In this document: positions 26,588 to 34,856 of the stretch, one piece after another
How the letters are laid out: each line of letters opens with the position of its first letter
How positions within the stretch are numbered: position 1 is the stretch's first letter
Source: Corynebacterium sp. sy039
Lineage (GTDB): Bacteria; Actinomycetota; Actinomycetes; Mycobacteriales; Mycobacteriaceae
Direction of reading: 5' to 3'
DNA length: 64,000 nt
Assembly (NCBI RefSeq): GCF_007904105.1
Contig: NZ_CP042325.1
Coordinates: forward strand, 1,054,001-1,118,000
Program-made: the position numbers and the translations under genes
Notes under the pieces: generated by a model
What the model saw: only the letters and a program-made list of their open reading frames with translations
The model's database searches: none
What the model was told of the DNA's origin: nothing

Positions 26588-26908
26588 CGGCTAGATAACG
26601 ATTTATTAGGATTTTCTCAGAAATGTCATGTGTGTAACGGATTTCGTGCACCAAATATCTTCCCAAACAGTTTTGTGAGTTCCAAGAATAAGGGCGGAGT
26701 GATAGGGGGACCTAGCTGTATTGATTCTCAAGGCCTAGCCAAGATTGTGGTGGCAAACCTCTGATATACGCCAGAGGGTTTAATAATGGTGCTTCACCAT
26801 ATGGGATTTTATTTCACCTTTTTGGGGGTGTTATGAAAATGTTACATAATTATCCATAGAACATCTACAACACTCAGTACAGAGTGAAAAGATATATACA
26901 TAAATTTC
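26588..26908. other. Gene-free stretch between the repeat-protein promoter and tRNA-Pro terminator
   Basis: No convincing gene is seen. A plus-strand frame of 60 codons at 26582-26764 has no ribosome-binding site and no recognisable similarity. A small hairpin (AAACCTCTG at 26755-26763 with CAGAGG-G-TTT at 26772-26781) is followed by TAATAAT and might be a weak terminator or part of a small RNA. Nothing else was recognised. Confidence 0.4.
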
Positions 26909-26954
26909 CCACAAAAGAAAAACTAAACAGTGGTTATAGCACACTATAACCACT
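26909..26954 (-). terminator. Intrinsic terminator for tRNA-Pro
   Basis: AGTGGTTATAG (26929-26939) and CTATAACCACT (26944-26954) form a perfect 11-bp stem with a 4-base loop. On the minus strand the stem is followed by GTTTAGTTTTTCTTTT. It begins 12 bp after the tRNA 3' end. Confidence 0.88.
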
Positions 26955-26965
26955 CGAATAACTTG

Positions 26966-27039
<74 letters not shown>

Positions 27040-27202
27040 ATGGCACCGTCATAAATGTTTCACATACGCTGAACCAGATATACAGATATATCAGTGAGTC
27101 TGTGATTATTGACGACGAACCTAGCCTACAACAGTCAGTGCTCATTGAACTAATCAGCTGGTTGTTTCTACTATCCAGTGCATACAATGAGCCACTAGAA
27201 AG

Positions 27203-28393
27203 CTACTTCTTTATTTCATCCTGGATCATAGTATTGCCCGAAAGCATATCCTGTACCTCATTATGCGAAGCAGCTGTAAGCAATTCCTGCCGTTGTTCAT
27301 CAGTCAATTGACCAATCAGAGTGATTTCTCGTCGCAAGTGTACTTTGTTGTCACTGCTGAGTGTACGCGAAACACTTACCTGTACATCATCTAAGCCAGT
27401 GATTTTTCCTTCCCGTGCAGCATGACGAATAGCCTGGCTAGTTGCTGCTGCCAAAGCCGAGACAATGAGCGAAGTAGGGCTATAGCCTAGGTTTTTTCCA
27501 CCTTGAGCTTTTTCTTTATCCGTTTCCAGCATACGAGTACCAGTACGGATAATATCTGTGTATTTTCCGGCCTTCGTTGAAGTAGCAATGGCAACACCTT
27601 CAGGAATGACATCGCTGTTGTATTCGGTATTTTCTGGAACGATATGCTGCTTAACCCAGGTATAAATCATTTTTGCAGCTTCTTGCGCAGCACCAGGGCG
27701 AGTCACCAAATGATCTACCTTATGGAGGCTAATAAGTGATTTAGGGTAACGAGTCAGCGTGTAAATTTTAATGGCATTGTCGATTCCCACTGTTTGATCA
27801 ATAGGGGAATGCATCACAAGGAGTGGCTTTCTTAGTTTCGGCAGATAGCTTTCGACGTTTGTCTCTGCAAGATCTTCCAGGTATTCACGAGACATGACAA
27901 TCTCACGACCGCCAAGGTTGAGTGTTACTGAACCTGCTTCATCGACTTCTCCGATACGGTCAGCAAAGTGCAACACTGCGTGAGCAGGATCAAATGGAGC
28001 ACCAATGGTAGCTATTGCTTTGAGATTTTTGATTTTTGTTGCAGCTTTCAAGGACGCAGCGCCGCCAAGGGAATGTCCAACGAGTAACTGTGGCGCTGAG
28101 TAATGCTGCGTAAGCCAGTTGTTTGCAGCAATAATATCTTCGACGTTTTCGCTGAAAGATGTTTCGGCAAAATTTCCTTCTGATTGTCCAAGACCTGGAA
28201 AGTCAAAGCGCAAGCACGCAATACCCATTTGTGCTAGTTGTTTGGAGGTTCGGGCAGCAGCTGGGGTAAAACGTGATCCGACGAAGCAATGAGCAAAAAT
28301 GGCAAAGGCTTCTGGCTCAGTATCAGGCATATCGAGTGTTCCAGCCATCTGATATCCCTTGCTAGAAGGTACCTTTACACTTATTGAATGCAC
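27203..28393 (-). CDS. Alpha/beta hydrolase fused to an OsmC-like domain lacking both cysteines
   Basis: 396 residues from a GTG at 28393. Residues 1-250 are an alpha/beta hydrolase with the nucleophile elbow VGHSLGG (S108), an acid in HSPID (D199) and histidine in KVDHL (H228). Residues about 262-396 are an OsmC-like domain, recognisable by GGKNLGYSPTSLIVSALAAA. Such fusions are known. In normal OsmC/Ohr domains a cysteine follows the AL-x-A segment and a second sits in a CPV motif; here these positions are A317 and N378, and the only cysteines in the whole protein are C36 and C60 in the hydrolase part. The domain therefore cannot work as a thiol peroxidase. Substrate of the hydrolase unknown. 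Confidence 0.85.
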   Translation of the reverse strand: MHSISVKVPSSKGYQMAGTLDMPDTEPEAFAIFAHCFVGSRFTPAAARTSKQLAQMGIACLRFDFPGLGQSEGNFAETSFSENVEDIIAANNWLTQHYSAPQLLVGHSLGGAASLKAATKIKNLKAIATIGAPFDPAHAVLHFADRIGEVDEAGSVTLNLGGREIVMSREYLEDLAETNVESYLPKLRKPLLVMHSPIDQTVGIDNAIKIYTLTRYPKSLISLHKVDHLVTRPGAAQEAAKMIYTWVKQHIVPENTEYNSDVIPEGVAIATSTKAGKYTDIIRTGTRMLETDKEKAQGGKNLGYSPTSLIVSALAAATSQAIRHAAREGKITGLDDVQVSVSRTLSSDNKVHLRREITLIGQLTDEQRQELLTAASHNEVQDMLSGNTMIQDEIKK

Positions 28394-28505
28394 TATTTTC
28401 TTCTTTCGTAGTTTCTAAAGGTTTATGAGGTGAAATACCTATTAGTCTAGGCAGTTCAACTTGTTTCTGCACTGTTTAGAAATGTTTACTTAATTAAGCT
28501 CTTGC

Positions 28506-28533
28506 TATAGTTGCAATGTATCTCACAGTGAGA
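28506..28533 (+). promoter_or_regulatory. Candidate secA2 promoter with overlapping operator-like palindrome
   Basis: TATAGT at 28506-28511 is a good -10 hexamer upstream of secA2. The perfect palindrome TCTCAC-A-GTGAGA at 28521-28533 would fall at about +3 to +15 of the transcript, a usual repressor position. A matching -35 is not clear. The regulator is unknown. Confidence 0.4.
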
Positions 28534-28576
28534 AAAATGAATGTGAAACAAATGCAAATTAAGGTATGGAATCTAT

Positions 28577-30871
28577 ATGGCTGGATTTGATTGGTTCTGG
28601 AAAACGATGGGCGCGCGCTCAGGAAGGAACCAAAAGCGTAGTCTTTCCATCGTGGCTCAGGCCCAGTCACGACGCAGCAGCTTAGAAACATTAAGTGACC
28701 AGCAATTACGTGCACAGGCTCACGAATGTATCGCCGGAGATAAACTTATTGATCCAGCACAATTCCTGGCTTTATTATCTATTGCGTCACAGCGCACTTT
28801 GTCCCTTGTGCCTTTCGACGTCCAACTGCAGGCTGTTTTGAGATTGCTTGAGGGAGATGTAATCCAAATGGCAACAGGCGAAGGAAAGACTCTCGTAGGT
28901 GCTATGGCCAATACTGGTTTTGCCTTGATGAATAAACGAGTACATTCAATCACTGTCAATAATTACTTGGCACAGCGTGACGCCACATGGGTAGGTCCGT
29001 TAGCGCAATTCTTTGGTTGCAGCGTAGCAGCTATCAGTGAAGAAATGGACGAGCAGCAGCGTCGTAAAGCATATACTGCAGATATTGTTTATGCATCAGT
29101 CAATGAAATAGGTTTTGACGTCTTGCGTGATCAATTGATTTATAGTCGCAGCGATGCCATACAACATGGTGCCGATATTGCATTGGTTGATGAGGCAGAC
29201 TCAGTTTTAGTTGACGAAGCATTAGTACCTCTTGTTTTAGCAGGCAGTGAGGATGACCATGCACCTCAGGAAAAAATTACTAACGCGGTACGTGCCCTCA
29301 AAGAGAAAATTCATTTCGATGTTGATGAGGATCGTCGCAATGTATTTCTTAATGAGCAGGGAGCAAAGCTCATAGAGCGTAATTTGGGCATCGAAAATCT
29401 TTATGACGAACAACACGTCGGTACAACATTAGTTCAGGTTAATTTAGCACTACATGCGCATGCCTTATTGATTAAAGACGTACATTATATCGTGCGTGAT
29501 GGGAAAATAGCTCTTGTTGATTCTTCCAAGGGACGAGTTGCTGATTTACAGCGTTGGCCTGATGGTATCCAAGCGGCGGTAGAGGCGAAAGAAGGACTAA
29601 ATATTAGCCAGCGTGGCAAAGTGCTCGACACAATCACGATTCAAGCATTAATGAATCGCTATGGCACAGTTTGTGGTATGACTGGAACCGCAGTAGAAGC
29701 AACAGATCAATTACGTCAATTCTATGATTTGCGTGTTTCTGTCATTGAGCGGGCTCAACCTTTAGTACGCATTGATGAACCTGATCGAATATATGCGACG
29801 CAAGAGCAAAAAATGCGTGCACTGGTTGCTGAAATTAAACAGATTCATGCCACTGGGCAGCCGATTCTGGTTGGTACGCTCAATGTCGCGCAGTCAGAGG
29901 AACTTGCGCAGTTGGTGCGAGAAGCCGGCATAGAGGTAAGTGTGCTCAACGCTAAAAACGATGAGCAAGAGGCACGCATCATTGCTGAGGCTGGTGACCT
30001 TGGTCGGGTGACTATCTCAACGCAAATGGCAGGTCGCGGTACTGATATCAGGCTTGGGGGAGCAGATGAAAAAGACTATGATCAGGTAGTTCAGCGTGGA
30101 GGTCTCGTAGTCATAGGTACCTCCCGGCATCGTACAGCGCGCTTGGATAATCAATTGCGCGGTCGGGCAGGTAGACAAGGCGATCCAGGTCGTTCCGTAT
30201 TTTTTCTCAGTCTTGAAGATGATGTTCTCATAAGCGGAGGGGCTGGTGAAGAAATAACAGCATATCCTGATCAAGAAGGAAGAATAGACGCAAAGCGCAT
30301 CTATGATTGGGTCGAGCATTGTCAACGAGTAACAGAAGGCCAATTGCTGGAAATCCATGCACAGACGTGGCGATATAATAAATTACTTGCTGATCAACGA
30401 CATATTATTGATCAGCGTCGGAGCAAGCTGCTCGATAGCGATCAAGCATGGGTGGAATTATCGCAACGAGCACCGCAGCGCGCTCAAGAACTGACTGGTC
30501 ATATCGCGGAAGATGTTTTAGAACAAGCTGCACGAGAAATTATGCTTTTCCACCTTGACCAGTGCTGGAGTGAGCATTTGGCTATGATGAGCGATGTTCG
30601 TGAATCGATACATTTGCGTGCTGTTGCGCGAGAAACTCCGATAGATGAATATCACCGAATAGCTGTCCGTGAGTTTAAGAGGCTGGTACACCGTGCAGTC
30701 GATGAAGCGGTTGTTACATTCCAAAAAGTGCTTATCGACGAAGATGGAGCGCATTTGGCTGATGTCGGTTTAACTCGGCCATCTGCAACATGGACATATA
30801 TGGTCAGCGATAATCCTTTATCTACATTTGGTCAATCTTTTGCCAAGAAAATGCGTGAGACATTTCGATGA
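28577..30871 (+). CDS. secA2: Accessory preprotein translocase ATPase SecA2
   Basis: 764 residues, shorter than housekeeping SecA and without the C-terminal zinc-binding tail. Walker A is MATGEGKTLVGAMA (about residues 97-110), the DEAD-like Walker B is VDEADSVLVDEA, and TISTQMAGRGTDIRLGG and LRGRAGRQGDPGRS are the helicase motifs of SecA motor domain 2. SecA2 exports a subset of proteins with SecYEG and is specific to actinobacteria and some Firmicutes; its main SecA1 is elsewhere. Position relative to odhI/garA and the two MerR genes matches M. tuberculosis Rv1821-Rv1830, although several genes present there between secA2 and garA are absent here. Confidence 0.93.
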   Translation: MAGFDWFWKTMGARSGRNQKRSLSIVAQAQSRRSSLETLSDQQLRAQAHECIAGDKLIDPAQFLALLSIASQRTLSLVPFDVQLQAVLRLLEGDVIQMATGEGKTLVGAMANTGFALMNKRVHSITVNNYLAQRDATWVGPLAQFFGCSVAAISEEMDEQQRRKAYTADIVYASVNEIGFDVLRDQLIYSRSDAIQHGADIALVDEADSVLVDEALVPLVLAGSEDDHAPQEKITNAVRALKEKIHFDVDEDRRNVFLNEQGAKLIERNLGIENLYDEQHVGTTLVQVNLALHAHALLIKDVHYIVRDGKIALVDSSKGRVADLQRWPDGIQAAVEAKEGLNISQRGKVLDTITIQALMNRYGTVCGMTGTAVEATDQLRQFYDLRVSVIERAQPLVRIDEPDRIYATQEQKMRALVAEIKQIHATGQPILVGTLNVAQSEELAQLVREAGIEVSVLNAKNDEQEARIIAEAGDLGRVTISTQMAGRGTDIRLGGADEKDYDQVVQRGGLVVIGTSRHRTARLDNQLRGRAGRQGDPGRSVFFLSLEDDVLISGGAGEEITAYPDQEGRIDAKRIYDWVEHCQRVTEGQLLEIHAQTWRYNKLLADQRHIIDQRRSKLLDSDQAWVELSQRAPQRAQELTGHIAEDVLEQAAREIMLFHLDQCWSEHLAMMSDVRESIHLRAVARETPIDEYHRIAVREFKRLVHRAVDEAVVTFQKVLIDEDGAHLADVGLTRPSATWTYMVSDNPLSTFGQSFAKKMRETFR

Positions 30872-31205
30872 TAAATGTTATTAAAAGTTAATAAATTTGC
30901 ATAAGTGCTGATAAAAGTATGTAAATCTTTAATTCAAGGAGTGGGTAATAGATGAAAAAGCCTAGACAACTCCCTTTTATTTTTCGCTGAGGAAAATTTT
31001 GTCTATCTGTTTCTAAACTAATGGCGCTATGATGGGATTCATAGATTCATCAATATGGTTTTGTGGATTCTTCGCTGAGGTACTCTGAAGCTATCATGTA
31101 GATAAAAGTTTTATATGAAGCAGGCTATACTAAGCGAAGAGCTATCTTAACGGGAAAACTTCTCATAACAAGGATCACAAGTCCATATTTGACTAGGAGG
31201 TTGGA
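30872..31205. other. 334-bp gene-free region between secA2 and odhI
   Basis: It holds a 12-codon frame at 30952-30990 (MKKPRQLPFIFR) with AAGGAG ten bases before its ATG; the decamer TTCGCTGAGG, which occurs once at the end of that frame and again near 31069; and a -10-like TATACT at 31126-31131. Otherwise nothing was recognised. The short frame could be a leader peptide or chance. Confidence 0.4.
31126..31131 (+). promoter_or_regulatory. Candidate -10 element for odhI
   Basis: TATACT at 31126-31131 fits a SigA -10 hexamer and would start the odhI mRNA near 31138, about 68 bases before the ATG. No good -35 is seen 17 bases upstream, which is common in corynebacteria. Confidence 0.4.
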
Positions 31206-31634
31206 ATGAGTGACAACACTGCTGCACCTGAGGTGCAAGTAGAGACTACATCAGTTTTTCGTGCTGATTTATTAAAGGAAATGGAAAATGGTGCAGCTGC
31301 ACCAGCTACTGGTGCTAACCTTACCCCTCCTGCTGGTGCAGGCATGCTCGTGGTTAAGCGTGGTCCTAATGCTGGTGCACGTTTTTTGCTTGATCAACCT
31401 ACTACGACAGCTGGTCGTCATCCCGATAGTGATATTTTCTTAGATGATGTTACTGTTTCTCGTCGGCATGCGGAATTTCGCCTTGAGGATGGAGTATTCC
31501 AGGTTGTTGACGTGGGAAGTCTCAATGGAACTTACGTCAATCGTGAGCCACGCAATGCACAACAGCTTTCTACTGGCGACGAGATACAAATCGGTAAGTT
31601 TCGTTTAGTTTTTCTAGCTGGTGCTGAAGAATAA
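31206..31634 (+). CDS. odhI: FHA-domain regulator OdhI (GarA orthologue)
   Basis: 142 residues from an ATG preceded by a consensus AGGAGG. The N-terminal QVETTSVFRADLL carries T14 and T15, the pair phosphorylated by PknG and PknA/B in C. glutamicum OdhI, followed by an A/P-rich linker and an FHA domain (LVVKRGPNAGARFLLDQPTT, GRHPDSDIFL, VSRRHAEF, VGSLNGTYVN). Unphosphorylated OdhI binds and inhibits the E1 subunit of 2-oxoglutarate dehydrogenase, steering 2-oxoglutarate to glutamate. It is followed by a terminator, so it is probably transcribed alone. Confidence 0.97.
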   Translation: MSDNTAAPEVQVETTSVFRADLLKEMENGAAAPATGANLTPPAGAGMLVVKRGPNAGARFLLDQPTTTAGRHPDSDIFLDDVTVSRRHAEFRLEDGVFQVVDVGSLNGTYVNREPRNAQQLSTGDEIQIGKFRLVFLAGAEE

Positions 31635-31647
31635 ACCCCATGAAAAT

Positions 31648-31685
31648 AGAACACTACTGAGTAGTTAGTAGTGTTCTGTTTGTCT
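31648..31685 (+). terminator. Intrinsic terminator after odhI
   Basis: AGAACACTACT (31648-31658) and AGTAGTGTTCT (31667-31677) form a perfect 11-bp stem with an 8-base loop, followed by GTTTGTCTT. It overlaps the open region upstream of the ftsR start, which supports the downstream ATG for ftsR. Confidence 0.82.
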
Positions 31686-31742
31686 TGGCATACACAGAAC
31701 CTGTCAACCCAAAGATATTCAAGAAAACATCGAGAAAATTTT

Positions 31743-32471
31743 ATGAGTGCGTTACCTTCACATTCTTCCTTGAACAGAAGAACATCATCGACAAAAACTA
31801 TGTCCATTGGCGTAGTGCTTGAACAACTCAAAAAAGAGTTTCCCGATGTCACAGTATCAAAAATTCGTTTTTTAGAAGCTGAGGGCTTAGTCTCCCCACA
31901 GCGTACTTCTTCTGGATACCGACGTTTTACCCAGGCTGATCTTGATCGGTTACGTTTTATTTTAACTACGCAGCGTGATAATTACCTTCCGCTGAAAGTG
32001 ATCCGTGAGCAGTTGCAAGCTATGGACTCTGGTGCAATTACTCCATTGAGTAGTGCAAAAAGATCAGCAACTGTTGTAGATCCGGAGAATTTTCGGGCTC
32101 CAGTAGCCACTCGTCTTACTGATAGTGATATTGCTTCCCAGGCTCAAGTAGATCCATCGCTGGTCACTGAGTACATCGATGCGGGTATCATCGTGCCAGA
32201 TGCTTCTGGGTTTTTTACTGCAGATGATGTCGCGATTGTCATTACGGCTACTCAGCTAAAAGAATTTGGTTTCGATGTTCGACATCTAAAATCCTTACGC
32301 AATACTGCAAGCCGTCAGGCAGATCTTATCGAGCGTGCTCTATTGCCTATGGCTAAAACTAAAGATGGTGGTGCTGAGCGTGCCGAAGAGATGACCCAAG
32401 AGATGATGGCTGTTGTGGTGTCGTTGCATACTAATTTCGTTAAATCTCTCTTGCGTAATTCTCGTCGCTAA
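31743..32471 (+). CDS. ftsR: MerR-family regulator FtsR
   Basis: 242 residues from the ATG at 31743; the open frame extends further upstream but through a terminator hairpin. The winged-helix MerR DNA-binding domain runs from SIGVVLEQLKKEFPDVTVSK to LDRLRFILTTQ, with KIRFLEAEGLVSP and SGYRRF as the wing motifs, followed by an effector/dimerisation region containing a second helix-turn-helix-like segment (TDSDIASQAQVDPSLVTEYI). C. glutamicum FtsR (Cg1631), its orthologue (Rv1828 in M. tuberculosis), activates ftsZ expression. The position directly after odhI is conserved. Confidence 0.9.
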   Translation: MSALPSHSSLNRRTSSTKTMSIGVVLEQLKKEFPDVTVSKIRFLEAEGLVSPQRTSSGYRRFTQADLDRLRFILTTQRDNYLPLKVIREQLQAMDSGAITPLSSAKRSATVVDPENFRAPVATRLTDSDIASQAQVDPSLVTEYIDAGIIVPDASGFFTADDVAIVITATQLKEFGFDVRHLKSLRNTASRQADLIERALLPMAKTKDGGAERAEEMTQEMMAVVVSLHTNFVKSLLRNSRR

Positions 32472-32530
32472 GCAACTAGGCATGGTAATGCACCATGAGT
32501 GTCTAGAAAGATTGGTAGTAAAAACTGATT

Positions 32531-33115
32531 ATGGATTTTGTTGAAGTTGAATACCAGGGAGTGCACTTTCTACCGCCAGAATTAGAGTCTTGTGTACTTT
32601 TTCGATGGACACAACGCAACCGCTATCTACCAATATGGATTGCGGCGGAGGACGCTGCCTTTGTTTCACTGCGTGAAGAAGGACAGACCTCTAGAAGGCC
32701 GCAGACGCACGATTTGCTTATCGATGCTCTTGACGCGGCGGGTGGTGTCAATGAGATACGCATTATTAGTTATTACCAAGGTGTGTTTATTGCTTCTTTC
32801 GTATTGGATAACGGGGAAGAGCTAGATGCGCGTGCAACTGATGCAGTTATTATCTCTCGGTTGCTTGATATTCCCATTCAGGTTTCGCCTGAGGTGCTTG
32901 ACCAAGCCAGCATCTATGTCTCTGATGATGACTTGCAAGCATATCTTGGCTTAGAACCTCTTATACAGACAGACGACGATACTGCATTGCCAGATAATTC
33001 ACTGGCAGATGATGATTTTTCTGGTCTCATGGAGAGCATGGGGGTGCGTGAGTCAGATATTTTTGTCGATGATTTTTTTGATATAGATTCTTCTGATCAT
33101 GAGGATAAGAATTAA
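32531..33115 (+). CDS. Bifunctional nuclease (BFN/DUF151) domain protein
   Basis: 194 residues beginning MDFVEVEYQGVHFLPPELES. Residues 1-130 form the BFN domain (LPIWIAAEDAAFVSL, RPQTHDLLIDALDAAGG, ARATDAVIISRLLDIPIQVS), a family related to plant bifunctional nucleases and UvrC-associated domains. The last 60 residues are very acidic. Its biochemical role in actinobacteria is unknown. It occurs between the two MerR genes, as Rv1829 does in M. tuberculosis, and is not co-encoded with a uvr gene here. Confidence 0.85.
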   Translation: MDFVEVEYQGVHFLPPELESCVLFRWTQRNRYLPIWIAAEDAAFVSLREEGQTSRRPQTHDLLIDALDAAGGVNEIRIISYYQGVFIASFVLDNGEELDARATDAVIISRLLDIPIQVSPEVLDQASIYVSDDDLQAYLGLEPLIQTDDDTALPDNSLADDDFSGLMESMGVRESDIFVDDFFDIDSSDHEDKN

Positions 33116-33248
33116 CGCTTCATGTCTAAAAGTTATTCGCAGTGTTTTTGGAGCTCTTGGCGAAACCGTGATGGAGAGGCATCTTTTTCTGATATAGATG
33201 TGAATTATGTGCATATTTGTGACTAAAGATGACAAAGGTGTAATTTCA

Positions 33249-33275
33249 GTCTAAACTTAAAGTTAAAGTTTAGAC
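33249..33275. promoter_or_regulatory. Perfect 10-bp inverted repeat, candidate MerR operator
   Basis: GTCTAAACTT (33249-33258) and AAGTTTAGAC (33266-33275) are perfect inverted repeats around a 7-base AT-rich spacer. The element begins 131 bp before the ATG of the following MerR gene, in its upstream region. MerR proteins bind long inverted repeats in promoters, so autoregulation is plausible. It also resembles a hairpin but has no T-run. Confidence 0.55.
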
Positions 33276-33379
33276 TTAGGGTGTGTCGCCAAAGGGAAGG
33301 TGGAAAATACTCTAGGCTGAGAAAGCACAAAGATACTATTGCCCGTATAATTGCGAGCAGAGCATGCAGGAGAAAAGCT

Positions 33380-33928
33380 ATGACAGATCAATCATCACAA
33401 TACTCACTTTTTGATCTAGGGCCAGATGAAGAAGTAGGGTACAGGGTACCAATTGCGTGCCAAGTTGCTGGCATTACTTATCGCCAGCTTGACTACTGGG
33501 CACGGACAAACTTAGTGAAACCAAGTATTCGCACTGCTCGTGGTTCAGGTTCACAGCGCCTGTACTCATTCAAGGACATCTTGGTTCTCAAAATCGTTAA
33601 GCGCTTATTGGACACTGGCATTTCTCTGCAAAATATACGACTAGCGGTAGAAAAACTTCACGAGCTAGGGGTCAATGATCTAGCGCAGATTACTTTAGTC
33701 TCTGATGGGCATACCGTTTACGAATGCCGCTTTCCCGAAGACGTTTTTGATTTGCTTGGTGGCGGTCAGGGCGTATTTGGAATTGCCGTACCTGGAATTG
33801 TCAAAGAACTCACCGGTACTATCTCATCCTTCCCAGCAGAACGCATTGATGATTATGCTGCAGAGAATCACTCCGTGATTGGATTTGATGACGAACTTGC
33901 ACTTCGTCGTCAGCGCAAGAGCTCCTGA
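33380..33928 (+). CDS. MerR-family regulator (Rv1830/ResR-like)
   Basis: 182 residues from the ATG at 33380, preceded by CAGGAGA; the frame is open 99 bases further upstream without good initiation signals. After a short N-terminus (MTDQSSQYSLFDLGPDEEVG) the MerR winged helix covers about residues 20-90 (CQVAGITYRQLDYWARTNLV, RGSGSQRLYSFKDILVLKIV). A C-terminal domain of about 85 residues follows. The orthologous position in M. tuberculosis is Rv1830, called ResR/McdR and linked to growth control and antibiotic resilience. A strong inverted repeat upstream is a likely operator. Confidence 0.88.
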   Translation: MTDQSSQYSLFDLGPDEEVGYRVPIACQVAGITYRQLDYWARTNLVKPSIRTARGSGSQRLYSFKDILVLKIVKRLLDTGISLQNIRLAVEKLHELGVNDLAQITLVSDGHTVYECRFPEDVFDLLGGGQGVFGIAVPGIVKELTGTISSFPAERIDDYAAENHSVIGFDDELALRRQRKSS

Positions 33929-33979
33929 TTAAGTTTTTCTTTTTTCTTGCGTGGTCAAAACTTTAATTACCATCGATGA

Positions 33980-34855
33980 TTATTTGTTTGTAGAGATACT
34001 GAGACAAAAATCATCGATTATTTTTATAATTCTCTCGCGCAGTTGATTTGCCCGTACCGCCAGTTCACGCTGTCGACGCACATAGTGTGCCTTTCCTTCG
34101 GCAGTTTCTATGGCCACCACTCCTAGACCATAATCTCGACAATCATAAGGACTGGCTTCCATATCAAGTACACGGGCATCCCATGCTAAAGAAAAAGCAT
34201 CAAGCCACAATGAACCTGGTATCAGTGGTTGTAATTTTGTTGCCCACTTGTAGATATCCATATTGGCGTGCAAACAACCACATTGGTCTTGCTGTGGCTG
34301 TTTTTCTCTGGTCAATATGGTGAAATTCAACGGGCGAGCAGGTGGCGTAAAAAATCGAAAAGCATCAAAATGCGTGCAGCGCAGAGTATTATTTTCTACA
34401 ACCTCATTTGTACCTGCAGCACCAAGGCGAAGTGGAAGCTCATGCCTGGTGGAGTTTGCTTGATAGACCATTGCCCACTCATGCAACCCGAAACAGTCGA
34501 AATGAGCTGGATTAGTATTCGTTTTTGCTAATAGCTCTCGAATATACTTGATAGTTTTGTGGCGCTGTGCCCATAAGCTCTGGCTATCTATGCTGGTGAC
34601 TTCTTTGCTGACGTGATAGAACTTCCAATCCTTATGTGGTGGCAAACCAGATAGAGCAACACCAAATCCTGGATGCCACTTATGTAAATGCGCAATGCGA
34701 ACAGGATAATACTCAAACAAGAAATCATATACAGGGTGGTGCTTACCAGCACGTCGTCTAGCAAGGTGATCTTTTGTAAAAGAATCAGTACGTCTGTGAT
34801 GCTGCTCCATGCTTTCTTGCCATTGTTGCTCAGACAATACAGTGAAATCCATCAT
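33980..34855 (-). CDS. Conserved actinobacterial protein, often labelled 3-methyladenine DNA glycosylase
   Basis: About 291 residues from the ATG at 34855; ATGs at 34858 and 34873 are also in frame, the latter overlapping the upstream CNNM gene. The N-terminal part HHRRTDSFTKDHLARRRAGK and HPVYDFLFEYYPVRIAHLHK-WHPG is shared by a widespread actinobacterial family that databases often call 3-methyladenine DNA glycosylase. I see no helix-hairpin-helix or other DNA glycosylase signature. HLHKWHPGFG, HFDCFGLHEWAMVYQ and LHANMDIYKWA are rich in conserved H, W, D and C, suggesting a metal-dependent enzyme. Function should be regarded as unknown. Confidence 0.75.
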   Translation of the reverse strand: MMDFTVLSEQQWQESMEQHHRRTDSFTKDHLARRRAGKHHPVYDFLFEYYPVRIAHLHKWHPGFGVALSGLPPHKDWKFYHVSKEVTSIDSQSLWAQRHKTIKYIRELLAKTNTNPAHFDCFGLHEWAMVYQANSTRHELPLRLGAAGTNEVVENNTLRCTHFDAFRFFTPPARPLNFTILTREKQPQQDQCGCLHANMDIYKWATKLQPLIPGSLWLDAFSLAWDARVLDMEASPYDCRDYGLGVVAIETAEGKAHYVRRQRELAVRANQLRERIIKIIDDFCLSISTNK

Positions 34856-34856
34856 G

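Noticed and set aside
26582..26764. A plus-strand 60-codon frame in the gene-free stretch near tRNA-Pro
   Set aside because: No ribosome-binding site, odd composition, no family resemblance, and it covers the promoter of the opposite-strand gene.
32481..32497. CATGGT/ACCATG hairpin between ftsR and the BFN gene
   Set aside because: Short stem and no T-run, so neither terminator nor operator is supported.
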